A stretch of DNA of 46,510 bases, from NCBI GenBank assembly GCA_020638835.1, contig JACKHV010000011.1, forward strand, positions 1 through 46,510, read 5' to 3'. Below, piece by piece: positions 24,371 through 31,531 of this stretch. Origin of the DNA: Planctomycetota bacterium (GTDB taxonomy: Bacteria; Planctomycetota; UBA1135; GCA-002686595). Positions within the stretch are counted from its first letter, which is position 1. Every line of letters begins with the position of its first letter. The notes beneath the pieces are model-generated. The model was not told where the DNA came from and did not search any database. It worked only from the letters and a program-made list of their open reading frames with translations. A program made the position numbers and the translations under genes.

Positions 24371-24745
24371 ATGTTCGTCGCGATCGTCCGTAGCCTGCTC
24401 GGCGTGTTCCTCCTGGCCCTCGGCGTCGTCGGGCTGATGCGGATCATGGATCCCCCGCCCGACATGCCCGAGGCGGCGCGCAAGTTCCTCGGTGCGCTCG
24501 AGTCGACCGGCTACATGATGTACATGACCAGCGGCGTCAAGGTGCTTTGCGGAGCGCTGCTGCTGTTCAAGCGCTGGGTGCCCTTCGCGCTCGTGCTGCT
24601 CGCGCCGCTCTCTGTGAACATCGTGCTCTACCACGTGTTCTTGGACCCGTCCTTCGCGCACTCGTTCATGGCCTACGGCGTCGCCGCGGCGAACCTGTTC
24701 CTCGCCGCGAAGCACCACGAGGCGTACCGCCCGCTGTTCCGCTAG
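24371..24745 (+). CDS. DoxX-like small membrane protein
   Basis: 124 aa with four predicted membrane helices (about 4-24, 47-66, 70-90 and 98-114). The pattern, a conserved glycine-rich second helix (YMMYMTSGVKVLCGALLLF) followed by RWVPFALVLLAPLSVNIVLYHVFLDPS, fits DoxX-like proteins. The function of this branch is not established; some relatives bind quinones or act in redox systems. The ATG at 24371 gives a normal first helix. The stop is 21 nt before the GTG of cls, so co-transcription is likely. Confidence 0.82.
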   Translation: MFVAIVRSLLGVFLLALGVVGLMRIMDPPPDMPEAARKFLGALESTGYMMYMTSGVKVLCGALLLFKRWVPFALVLLAPLSVNIVLYHVFLDPSFAHSFMAYGVAAANLFLAAKHHEAYRPLFR

Positions 24746-24766
24746 CGCTCGAGCCCGACTACCGCC

Positions 24767-26215
24767 GTGCTGGAGCTCGCCCTCGCCATCGCTCTCGCCG
24801 TCGGCCACCTGGCCGTCGTGATCTGGGTGTTGCTGACGGAGAAGCGGCAACCGACGGCGACGCTGGCGTGGCTACAGGCGATCCTGTTCCTGCCGATCGT
24901 CGGCTTCCTGCTGTACCTGCTGATCGGCACGACCAAGGCGAAGCGCATCGCCGCGCGGACGACGCGCGCGCACGACCACGTCGAGGCGCTCGTCCACAAG
25001 TACGGGCTGCGCGAGCAGTCCACCTGTGAGACGGAGAACTTCGAGCCGCGCCAGCAGGCGCTACTCAAGCTCGGCGACCGCTTGGCGTCCATGCCGGCGA
25101 CGCACTCGAACCACGCCGAGATCCTGGTCGACGGCCGCGAGACCTATGCGTCGGCCGCGGCGTCCATCGACACGGCGACGGACCATGTGCACGTCCAGTT
25201 CTACATCGTGCAGCCCGACCAGACCGGCGTCGCGCTGCGCGACCTGCTCGTGCGCAAGGCGCGACAGGGCGTGCAGGTGCGAGTGCTCGTCGACGCCGTG
25301 GGCAGCATGAGCCTGCCGGCGGACTTCTGGAAGCCGCTCGAGGACGCCGGCGGCCTGGCCGCGCGCTTCAACCCCATCGTGCGCTCGCTCAACCGCTTCC
25401 GCCGCCACGAGCGCATCGACTTCCGCAACCACCGCAAGATCGTCGTCGTCGACGGCCGCATCGCCTTCACCGGCGGGATCAACGTCGGGCGCGAGTACCT
25501 CGGCCTCGACCCGGCGATGGGCAACTGGCGCGACACGCACGCGCGCCTGACCGGACCGGCAGTCATCGGCCTGCAGCGGACCTTCGCCGAGGACTGGTAC
25601 GCCAGCACCGACGAGCTGCTCGACGACGTGCGCTACTTCCCCGCGCCCGAGCCGCGGCACTACGGCAAGGCGCTGGTACAGGTGATCGACTCCGGCCCCG
25701 ACCGCAAGTGGTCGCCGATCGAGCACATCTACACGCAGGCGATCGCGCTCTCAGAGGAAGCGGTGTGGATCACCAGCCCCTACTTCATCCCCAGCCAGTC
25801 GATCGAGAGCGCGCTCGTCGCCGCGGCCCTGCGCGGCGTGGACGTGCGCGTCCTCGTCCCCGAGAAGTCGGACAGCCGCGTCGTGACGCTCGCCTCGAGC
25901 TCCTGGTACCGCGACCTGATCGAGGCCGGCGTGCGCATCTTCCGCTACCAGTCCGGCTTCGTGCACGCGAAGACGATGGTCGTCGACCGCTGGGTCGGCA
26001 CGATCGGTTCGGCGAACCTCGACACGCGTTCCTTCGACCTCAACTTCGAGCTCGGAATCTTCCTGCAGGACAGCGAGTTCACGGACCAGTTGCGCGCGCA
26101 GTTCGAAGCCGATCTCCTCCACGCGCGCGAGTGGACGATCGAGGACGAGCGCGCCGTCGGGCTCGGCCTGCGCATCCTGCGCGCGCTCGCGCGCCTGATG
26201 TCGCCGCTTCTGTGA
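24767..26215 (+). CDS. cls: Cardiolipin synthase
   Basis: 482 aa beginning with GTG. Two N-terminal membrane helices (about 2-23 and 34-53) are followed by two phospholipase-D domains. The HKD motifs are HRKIVVVDGR at 222 and HAKTMVVDR at 400, each followed by a glycine/serine-rich partner (FTGGIN; IGSANLD). The enzyme condenses two phosphatidylglycerols, or transfers a phosphatidyl group, to make cardiolipin in the inner membrane. Length and domain order match ClsA. Its TGA is the first base triplet of palindrome D's left edge, so the palindrome abuts the gene directly. Confidence 0.94.
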   Translation: MLELALAIALAVGHLAVVIWVLLTEKRQPTATLAWLQAILFLPIVGFLLYLLIGTTKAKRIAARTTRAHDHVEALVHKYGLREQSTCETENFEPRQQALLKLGDRLASMPATHSNHAEILVDGRETYASAAASIDTATDHVHVQFYIVQPDQTGVALRDLLVRKARQGVQVRVLVDAVGSMSLPADFWKPLEDAGGLAARFNPIVRSLNRFRRHERIDFRNHRKIVVVDGRIAFTGGINVGREYLGLDPAMGNWRDTHARLTGPAVIGLQRTFAEDWYASTDELLDDVRYFPAPEPRHYGKALVQVIDSGPDRKWSPIEHIYTQAIALSEEAVWITSPYFIPSQSIESALVAAALRGVDVRVLVPEKSDSRVVTLASSSWYRDLIEAGVRIFRYQSGFVHAKTMVVDRWVGTIGSANLDTRSFDLNFELGIFLQDSEFTDQLRAQFEADLLHAREWTIEDERAVGLGLRILRALARLMSPLL

Positions 26216-26314
26216 AGAACGTACCGTGCCGCAACTGATTCGACCACGAAGGCTGGGGCGGCTTGGCCGCCCCAGCCTTCGTGGTCGAATCAGTTGCGGC
26301 ACGGTACGTTCTTC
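26214..26314. repeat. Palindrome D: perfect 49-bp arms, 3-nt loop
   Basis: Arms 26214-26262 and 26266-26314 pair at all 49 positions around loop TTG. Core GTACCGTGCCGCA lies at 26221-26233 and its complement near the outer right end. It begins inside the cls TGA and ends 6 nt before the stop codon of the convergent hemoglobin gene. The outer 26 bases of the right arm are identical to palindrome A. No T-tract. Confidence 0.93.
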
Positions 26315-26320
26315 GCGCGC

Positions 26321-26716
26321 TCAGCGTCGGTTGACCAAGAAGGTCGCCACGTCGCCGAGGAAGGCGACGAGTCGCTCGCGCGGCGGGTCCTCGACCTCGC
26401 ACTCCGTGAGCGCGTCCCCCATCAAACGCATCCAACGGTCGCGCGCGGCGACGTCGACGGGGAAGGGTGCGTGCCGCATGCGCAGCCGCGGGTGCCCCCG
26501 CGTCTCGATGTAGCGCGGCACGCCGCCGAGGCGGTAGAGCAGGAAGTCGGCGAGCCGTTCTTCCGCGCCCGCGTAGTCGTGGTCCGGGTACATCGGACCG
26601 AGCAGGTCGTCCTCGGGCACACGGCGGTAGAAGGCGGCGACGACGGCGCGCAGCCGTTCCTCGCCGATCCGCTCGAAGAGTCCCGCCGCGGGATCTCCGC
26701 CGCCCGCGCTCATCAT
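26321..26716 (-). CDS. glbO: Truncated hemoglobin, group II-like
   Basis: 131 aa globin of the 2-over-2 type. Landmarks are AAGLFERIGEERLRAVVAAFYRRVPEDDLLGPMYP at the N-terminus, ETRGHPRLRMRHAPFPV around the likely proximal histidine (H in RMRHAP), and ARDRWMRLMGDAL afterwards; this set is characteristic of group II truncated hemoglobins. Members bind oxygen or nitric oxide in the cytoplasm. The ATG at 26716 overlaps the stop of the zinc-ribbon gene as ATGA, so the two are translationally coupled. Confidence 0.88.
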   Translation of the reverse strand: MMSAGGGDPAAGLFERIGEERLRAVVAAFYRRVPEDDLLGPMYPDHDYAGAEERLADFLLYRLGGVPRYIETRGHPRLRMRHAPFPVDVAARDRWMRLMGDALTECEVEDPPRERLVAFLGDVATFLVNRR

Positions 26717-26919
26717 CCCAGCCGCAGACCGCAGCCGGGGCAGCGGTCGATGCCGGTCTTGAAGGTCGTCATGCACGCGGGGCACGTCGCCTCGTCGGCG
26801 TCGAGGTCGATGACCATCTCGGTCGCCGCGCGTTCCGCGTCGGAGAGGTCCCGCGCCCAGTGGTCGTCCACCGCGCGCGCCGCTTCCAGCCGGTCCTCGC
26901 CCGCGACCGCGAGCTGCAT
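26713..26919 (-). CDS. Small zinc-ribbon protein
   Basis: 68 aa. The C-terminal 24 residues hold a zinc ribbon, CPAC-x10-CPGC (CPACMTTFKTGIDRCPGC), and the N-terminal ~40 residues are an acidic helix-forming stretch. Function is unknown; such stubs often serve as partners of redox or RNA-binding proteins. The gene lies 9 nt after the 47-residue protein and overlaps the hemoglobin start by 4 nt, suggesting one three-gene unit. Confidence 0.78.
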   Translation of the reverse strand: MQLAVAGEDRLEAARAVDDHWARDLSDAERAATEMVIDLDADEATCPACMTTFKTGIDRCPGCGLRLG

Positions 26920-26928
26920 CGTGATGCT

Positions 26929-27072
26929 TCAGCCGGAGCCACAGCCGCCTTCCGAGGCGGGCGGAGCTTCGATCTTGGACTGGATTCCGCGGTCGGCGAG
27001 GAAGCGCTGGAGCTCGCGCATCGAGTCAGGCTTGCCGCGGGCGATCACGGCCTTGTCTGCGTCTGCGTGCAT
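26929..27072 (-). CDS. 47-residue protein, weakly DUF2007-like
   Basis: 47 aa, first gene of the hemoglobin unit. AVIARGKPDSMRELQRFLADRGIQSKIE resembles the short ferredoxin-like DUF2007 (putative signal-transducing) fold, in which a strand is followed by a helix ending in GI; this is only a tentative match. The C-terminus is GGCGSG. The ATG at 27072 is supported by a TAGACT hexamer 35 nt upstream. The next start is 9 nt away. Confidence that it is a gene is moderate because of its size. Confidence 0.6.
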   Translation of the reverse strand: MHADADKAVIARGKPDSMRELQRFLADRGIQSKIEAPPASEGGCGSG

Positions 27073-27107
27073 GTCGGCAAGGGGTTCGGGGAGTGTCGGG
27101 ACCAGGA

Positions 27108-27113
27108 AGTCTA
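27108..27113 (-). promoter_or_regulatory. -10 hexamer TAGACT for the hemoglobin unit
   Basis: TAGACT on the minus strand, 35 nt before ATG 27072. It faces away from the ogt promoter at 27209 in the same 148-nt divergent region. Confidence 0.4.
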
Positions 27114-27208
27114 TCAGCGGATCCGCCGCCGAGCCCCCGTCCTGGAGTGGATACGACGCACGGCCGCCCGCGCGCACTGCAGGGCTTCGGAAAAGACCGT
27201 CGGGGCGC

Positions 27209-27214
27209 TAGGCT
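27209..27214 (+). promoter_or_regulatory. -10 hexamer TAGGCT, leaderless start of ogt
   Basis: TAGGCT is followed by 6 nt and then the ATG of ogt. A TTCGGA lies 17 nt upstream at 27186-27191 and may serve as a weak -35. Confidence 0.48.
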
Positions 27215-27220
27215 GGCGCC

Positions 27221-27748
27221 ATGAAGAACAGCATCGCGCGCCTCGAGAGTCCGCTGGGTCCGCTCGCCGCCGAGTTCACGGAGCGCGGCGCGCTGCGACG
27301 CCTCGACTTCCTCGCCGGGTCCTTCGAGGAACACGTCCGGGCCCGGCCCGCGTTCGTCGCGGGCGAACTGCGGGTGGACGCCGCCGCGAGCATGCGGCTC
27401 GCGCGCGAGCTCGACGCCTACTTCGCCGGCGAGCGGCGCGCCTTCGAGCACGAGGTCGAGCTCGCGGGCACGGACTTCCAGCGCCGCGTCTGGAAGGAGC
27501 TGTGCGCGATCCCCTACGGCGAAGTGATCAGCTACGGGCAGCTGGCGGAGCGCATCGGGCGTCCCGGAGCGTCGCGTGCCGTCGGCTCGGCGAACGGCGC
27601 GAACCCGGTGCCGATCCTCGTGCCGTGCCACCGCGTGATCGCGGCGGACGGCGGGCTCGGCGGCTTCTCCGCAGGCCTGGAGCGCAAGCGGCGCCTGCTC
27701 GAGCTCGAGGGCTCGCTGGAACCGCTGTTCGTCGGCGCCGCGCGCTGA
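27221..27748 (+). CDS. ogt: Methylated-DNA-protein cysteine methyltransferase (Ogt-type)
   Basis: 175 aa. The protein takes the methyl group from O6-methylguanine or O4-methylthymine onto its own cysteine, which inactivates it after one turnover. The active site is PCHRV with the acceptor Cys at 136; the DNA-binding helix contains YGEVISYGQLAERIGRPGASRAVGSANG. The N-terminal ~70 residues are the ribonuclease-like domain of Ogt, lacking the Ada regulatory part. Length matches Ogt. The gene appears leaderless and stands alone, between the divergent hemoglobin unit and the convergent MscS gene. Confidence 0.93.
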   Translation: MKNSIARLESPLGPLAAEFTERGALRRLDFLAGSFEEHVRARPAFVAGELRVDAAASMRLARELDAYFAGERRAFEHEVELAGTDFQRRVWKELCAIPYGEVISYGQLAERIGRPGASRAVGSANGANPVPILVPCHRVIAADGGLGGFSAGLERKRRLLELEGSLEPLFVGAAR

Positions 27749-27756
27749 CAGCTCGC

Positions 27757-27884
27757 CGCGCGAAGTAGAGGAATACCGTGCCGTAGTCGTTCGTTCCACG
27801 ATCGGCCCAGCCGCTGGACCGTGCCGTCGTCCTCGGCCAATCGTGGAACGAACGACTACGGCACGGTACTTCCTACTTCGCGCG
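27757..27884. repeat. Palindrome E: ~50-bp arms, core also in loop
   Basis: Arms 27757-27807 and 27835-27884 are complementary except for one inserted base near the outer end and one C-A mismatch near the inside. Core ATACCGTGCCGTA is at 27773-27785. The 27-nt centre (27808-27834) contains a third core-like ACCGTGCCGT at 27818-27827. It begins 8 nt after the ogt stop and ends 8 nt before the MscS stop. Confidence 0.88.
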
Positions 27885-27892
27885 TTGCGCGG

Positions 27893-28792
27893 CTAGGCGA
27901 CCTGGTGCAGGTGCACGTCGCGCTGCGGGAACGGGATCGTGATGCCCGCCTTGTCGCACTCGAGCTTCACCTGCTCGGTGATGTCGAAGTAGACGTCCCA
28001 GTAGTCCGCGGAGTTGCACCACGGACGCACGACGATGTTCACGCTCGAGTCGGCGAGCGCCTGGACCGCGACCTTCGGTGCCGGATCGGCGAGCACCTTC
28101 GGGTGATCGGCCAGGATTTTCTCGAAGAGCGCCTTCGCCTTCGGGATGTCGTCGCTGTAGCTGATGCCCATCACCATGTCGACGCGGCGCTGCGGCTTCG
28201 TCGAGTAGTTGACGATGTTGCCGCCCGTGACGGAGCCGTTCGGGATGATCACGACCTTGTTGTCGGGCGTCTTCAGCGTCGTCGCGAAGACGGTGATCGC
28301 CTCGACGACGCCGGCCGTGCCCCCGGCTTCGATGTAGTCGCCGACCTTGAACGGGCGCAGCATGATGATCATCGCGCCGGCGGCGAAGTTGCCGAGGGAA
28401 CCTTGCAGCGCGAAGCCGATCGCGAGGCCGGCGGCGGCGATCACCGCCGCGAACGACGTCGTGTCCACGCCGAACTCGCCGAGTGCCATGATGCACACGA
28501 ACGCCATCGACGCCATGTAGACGAGGTTGGTCATGAAGCTGACGAGCGTCTCGTCGACCTTCGCGCGGCGCATCAGCTTGCCGATCGCTCCGCGGAGCAT
28601 CTTCGCGGCGATCCAGCCGAAGAAGAGGATCGCGATGCCGCCGACCACGTTCATCCAGTGGTCCTCGGCGAACTGCTGGAGCTGCTCGACGACCTTGGTC
28701 ATGAATCCGACCGGGTCCTTCGCGAGCTCGCCCGCCATCTCCGTCGCCTTCGGGGTCGCGTCCGCGGCCTGTTCCGCTGTCTCTGCTTGCAT
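27893..28792 (-). CDS. Small-conductance mechanosensitive channel, MscS family
   Basis: 299 aa. Three membrane helices near 46-66, 85-108 and 113-140 are followed by a beta domain and the C-terminal vestibule region. The pore helix TM3 is AAVIAAAGLAIGFALQGSLGNFAAGAMIIML with the usual Ala/Gly pattern, and the signature FKVGDYIEAGG follows it. The channel opens when membrane tension rises and releases solutes under osmotic downshift. The start at 28792 has a clear GGAGGAG Shine-Dalgarno sequence. It converges with ogt across palindrome E and stands alone. Confidence 0.93.
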   Translation of the reverse strand: MQAETAEQAADATPKATEMAGELAKDPVGFMTKVVEQLQQFAEDHWMNVVGGIAILFFGWIAAKMLRGAIGKLMRRAKVDETLVSFMTNLVYMASMAFVCIMALGEFGVDTTSFAAVIAAAGLAIGFALQGSLGNFAAGAMIIMLRPFKVGDYIEAGGTAGVVEAITVFATTLKTPDNKVVIIPNGSVTGGNIVNYSTKPQRRVDMVMGISYSDDIPKAKALFEKILADHPKVLADPAPKVAVQALADSSVNIVVRPWCNSADYWDVYFDITEQVKLECDKAGITIPFPQRDVHLHQVA

Positions 28793-28978
28793 CTCGTCTC
28801 CTCCGGTCTCGCTCGTGTGGACCGCGGCGCCCGCTGTAGCGCCGCGTTCTCGGGGCGAAGGTGATACCCGCCGGAGCCCTTGGCTGTCAAAGCGCGCGGC
28901 GAGAACTCGGGCGGGCTCGCGCTCACGACGGCTCGACGCGGCGCGTAGTCGGCGGTGCAGCGGCGCCTCGCGAGAGCG

Positions 28979-28984
28979 TAGAAT
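28979..28984 (+). promoter_or_regulatory. -10 hexamer TAGAAT for the MauE-like gene
   Basis: TAGAAT lies 34 nt before the ATG at 29019, in the divergent region with the MscS gene. The implied leader is about 27 nt. Confidence 0.38.
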
Positions 28985-29018
28985 CCCCGGCCGCACGCTC
29001 CCTCCCCCGAAGCTTCAC

Positions 29019-29942
29019 ATGACCGACTCTTCGCGCTTCTCGCTCGCCCGCCTCTTCACGCTGCTCGGCGCCCTGTGGCTGGCCGTGGGAGCCTTCTACA
29101 AGCTCTTCGCCGGCAATCCCGGCGACCTGCCGAAGCCCTTCTTCGACTGGTTCGGCTGGATGAGCTCGAAGGACAACCTCTACATCCTCGCGATCGCGGT
29201 GGAGCTCGCGGTGATCACGCTGGCGGTCTTCCGCCCGAAGTTCGGTTGGATCGCGTTGGTCGGCACCTTCCTGTTCTTCGAGGCGATCCTCGCGCCGCTG
29301 ATCGCGGAGGGCGCGGAGAGCTGCGGCTGCCTCGGCGGCACCATCACGATCCCGCCGCTGGTGATGGCGAGCATCGACGGCGTCATCGTGATCGGATTGC
29401 TCGCCTCGCGCCCCTGGAAGGCGTCGGGCATGCGTCCGGTCGCGCCGACGGCGATCGTGGGACTGCTGCTCGTCGCCAGCGTCGTCGCGCCGGTGCTGAA
29501 GCTGCGCGTGACGGACGACGGGATGACGATCGCCGAGATCGAACAGGCGCAGCAGCAGGGCAAGGCCGTCGAGCTGCCGAAGCACGTCACGCTCACGCCG
29601 CCGGAGTGGATCGGCGAGTTCTACCTCGACACGCCGCTCGCCAAGTGGCTGCCCGACATGGAGAGCCTCCCGACGGACGGAACGTGGTTGTTCTGGCGCT
29701 GGACGTGCGACCACTGCGCGGCGCACCTCGCCGAGCTCGCCGAGAACCCGCCGCTGGAACCGCTCGTGCTGATCCGCGTGCGCGAGAGGCAGGACACGCC
29801 GGAGAACGGCGCGGTCTACGCGATGCCGCAGGGCGCGATCGAGGTGGAGCTCACCGACCGGATCGAGTGGGTGCTCTCGACGCCGGCGGACATGCGCCTC
29901 GAGGGCGGCATGGTCGTCGAAGCGCGCGAGAACATCGAGTGA
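29019..29942 (+). CDS. MauE/DoxX-like membrane protein with periplasmic CxxC domain
   Basis: 307 aa. Five membrane helices (about 9-29, 53-72, 75-98, 112-130 and 141-160) resemble the MauE family of disulfide-related membrane proteins; C102-G-C104-L-G sits between helices 3 and 4. Residues ~190-307 are a soluble region with WTCDHC (C230, C233), which looks like a redox-active CxxC within a thioredoxin-related or thiol-partner domain. The fusion suggests an electron-transfer unit for disulfide chemistry outside the cytoplasm, but this is inferred. The ATG at 29019 has a leader of about 27 nt. The TGA lies in palindrome F. Confidence 0.72.
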   Translation: MTDSSRFSLARLFTLLGALWLAVGAFYKLFAGNPGDLPKPFFDWFGWMSSKDNLYILAIAVELAVITLAVFRPKFGWIALVGTFLFFEAILAPLIAEGAESCGCLGGTITIPPLVMASIDGVIVIGLLASRPWKASGMRPVAPTAIVGLLLVASVVAPVLKLRVTDDGMTIAEIEQAQQQGKAVELPKHVTLTPPEWIGEFYLDTPLAKWLPDMESLPTDGTWLFWRWTCDHCAAHLAELAENPPLEPLVLIRVRERQDTPENGAVYAMPQGAIEVELTDRIEWVLSTPADMRLEGGMVVEARENIE

Positions 29943-29962
29943 AGTACGGTACCGTACTTCAC
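29939..29962. terminator. Palindrome F: perfect 24-nt stop-to-stop palindrome
   Basis: Two 12-nt halves (GTGAAGTACGGT and its complement) have no loop. The stop codons of the convergent MauE-like and methyltransferase genes sit symmetrically near its two ends. It contains GTACGGTACCGTAC, related to the core of the long palindromes. A short T run (TTTT) follows on the plus strand only. Confidence 0.75.
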
Positions 29963-30870
29963 TTTTGGCTGACGAGGTACGCGATCCAACTCTCGCAGTT
30001 GTCGCCCTCCTCGTCGTGCTCGAACTTGCCGTCGCCTTCCTCCGGGTCGTCCTCGTCCTCGCCCTCGAAGTAGCTGCGCACGCTCGAGAAGCCCGCGTCG
30101 GCCAAGAGATCCTTCAGCTCGGCCATGCCCCACTTGCGCCAGACGTAGGTGAATGCCTTCGGCAGTTCCGAACCGTCGCGGAAGCGGAAGTGGATGTGGC
30201 AGGTGAACTCGGCCGTGCCGGGCTTGAAGAGGTCCTGGTCCCAGACGTAGGTGAAGCCGCCCGCGATCTTGCGCTCCTCTTCCATGTGTTCGACGGACTC
30301 CGTGCCGCCGTAGAGGTCGCAGACGAAGATGCCGCCGGGCCCGAGGCTCGCGTGCACCTTCTTAAAGTAGTCGAGCAGCTCCTTGCGCTTCATGAACAGC
30401 CAGTAGCTGAAGTTCTGCGCGACGCGGATGTCGGGAGCCTTGCGGCCTTCGTTGCGCGCGTCCTCGAGGTAGAGCGACACACGTGACGCCGCCTCGTCGC
30501 CGAGCGGCGAGAGGTTGTGTCGCTTGCCCCACTCGACCGGCTCGGGGTCGAGGTCGTAGCCCTCGGCCGTGCGCCGCGCGTCGCGCTTGACCCACTCGGC
30601 GCACATCGCGTGCGTGCCGCAGAAGTCCTCGCGCAGGTGCAGCGGCTCTCTGCCGGGGTTGTGTTCCTCGTAGACCTTCTCGAGGAAGTCGACGTCGACG
30701 TCGGCCGAGTTCACCGACAGCTGGTAGAGCAGGTACTTGTCCGCGTTGGCCGCCGTGTAGCGGTGCTTCGGCTGCTGCTTGCGCTTCTTCTTGTCCTTCC
30801 CCTTGCCCTTCTTGGACTTCTCCTTGGACTTGGTGGCGGACTTGTCCTTGGTCACGGTGGCTTCGCTCAT
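29959..30870 (-). CDS. Class I SAM-dependent methyltransferase
   Basis: 303 aa. Residues 5-40 are a Lys-rich tail (KSKEKSKKGKGKDKKKRK). The catalytic domain starts at ~45 with KYLLYQLSVN; the nucleotide-binding region is LREDFCGTHAMCAEW, then GYDLDPEPVEWGK, and motif-IV region RVAQNFSYWLF. FVCDLYGGTESVE follows. The substrate is unknown; the tail suggests a polyanionic partner. The ATG at 30870 fits the family N-terminus and lies 37 nt after a -10-like TACGAT. It diverges from the BlaI-led operon with a 271-nt gap. Confidence 0.87.
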   Translation of the reverse strand: MSEATVTKDKSATKSKEKSKKGKGKDKKKRKQQPKHRYTAANADKYLLYQLSVNSADVDVDFLEKVYEEHNPGREPLHLREDFCGTHAMCAEWVKRDARRTAEGYDLDPEPVEWGKRHNLSPLGDEAASRVSLYLEDARNEGRKAPDIRVAQNFSYWLFMKRKELLDYFKKVHASLGPGGIFVCDLYGGTESVEHMEEERKIAGGFTYVWDQDLFKPGTAEFTCHIHFRFRDGSELPKAFTYVWRKWGMAELKDLLADAGFSSVRSYFEGEDEDDPEEGDGKFEHDEEGDNCESWIAYLVSQK

Positions 30871-30907
30871 GGGGGGTCTTCGCGGTCGACGGAAAGCGGG
30901 GCGAGGG

Positions 30908-30913
30908 ATCGTA
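30908..30913 (-). promoter_or_regulatory. -10 hexamer TACGAT for the methyltransferase gene
   Basis: TACGAT on the minus strand, 37 nt before ATG 30870. Confidence 0.35.
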
Positions 30914-31055
30914 GCGAGTCGGGGAGGCCGCTGGAACGCTGCCGCGGCGCGAGTTCGCCCCGTCACGACGGGCGATTCCGGGGGGGCGCGAGCGGTGCTC
31001 GGAAGCTCCCGGAGCCCCCCCTACCCGACTTTTACCGAACCCGACCTGGACAGAC

Positions 31056-31083
31056 TACGACCCCGGTCGTACTACCGGAGTAG
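31056..31083. promoter_or_regulatory. Candidate BlaI operator
   Basis: Two adjacent inverted repeats, TACGACC-CC-GGTCGTA (31056-31071) and CTAC-CGGA-GTAG (31072-31083), lie 59-86 nt before the blaI-like start. BlaI/MecI repressors bind short inverted repeats of TACA/TGTA type; these are similar in form but not identical. Confidence 0.5.
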
Positions 31084-31141
31084 TTGAACGCTCGGGAGGC
31101 GCGCCCGCCTCCCCGCCCGACCCGAATCCCGGCCTTCCACC

Positions 31142-31531
31142 ATGAGTCGATCCCACCGCCTCGGCGAGCTGCAGCTCGCGATCATGCGCGTCCTCTGGAG
31201 CGAGGGTGAAGCGACCGTCGCCGCCGTGCACGAGGCGCTCAAGGACCAGGGCGATCGCGCGCTGACGACGATCGCGACGATGCTCAAGAAGATGGAGGCG
31301 AAGGGCGTCGTCACGCACCGCACCGACGGGCGGCAGTTCGTCTACCGCCCCACGGTCAGCGAGGAAGCGGTGCGCCGCACGATGGTGCGCGACCTGACCA
31401 GCTCGCTGTTCGCCGGCGACGTCGCCGCGCTCGTCACGCACTTGATCGCGGAAGAACGCATCGACGCGGACGAGCTCGCCGAGCTGCGCGCCAAGATCGC
31501 CGAGCGCGAAGCGCAGGAGGGCGACGCGTGA
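31142..31531 (+). CDS. BlaI/MecI-family transcriptional repressor
   Basis: 129 aa winged-helix repressor of the BlaI/MecI/CopY group: LGELQLAIMRVLWSEGEATVAAVHEAL, then LTTIATMLKKMEAKGVV and a C-terminal dimerisation helix ending in EREAQEGDA. Such proteins repress an operon until a partner M56 protease cuts them. The partner gene overlaps its stop as GTGA, and no beta-lactamase gene is near. Two inverted repeats upstream may be its operator. The ATG at 31142 gives the standard N-terminus. Confidence 0.93.
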   Translation: MSRSHRLGELQLAIMRVLWSEGEATVAAVHEALKDQGDRALTTIATMLKKMEAKGVVTHRTDGRQFVYRPTVSEEAVRRTMVRDLTSSLFAGDVAALVTHLIAEERIDADELAELRAKIAEREAQEGDA

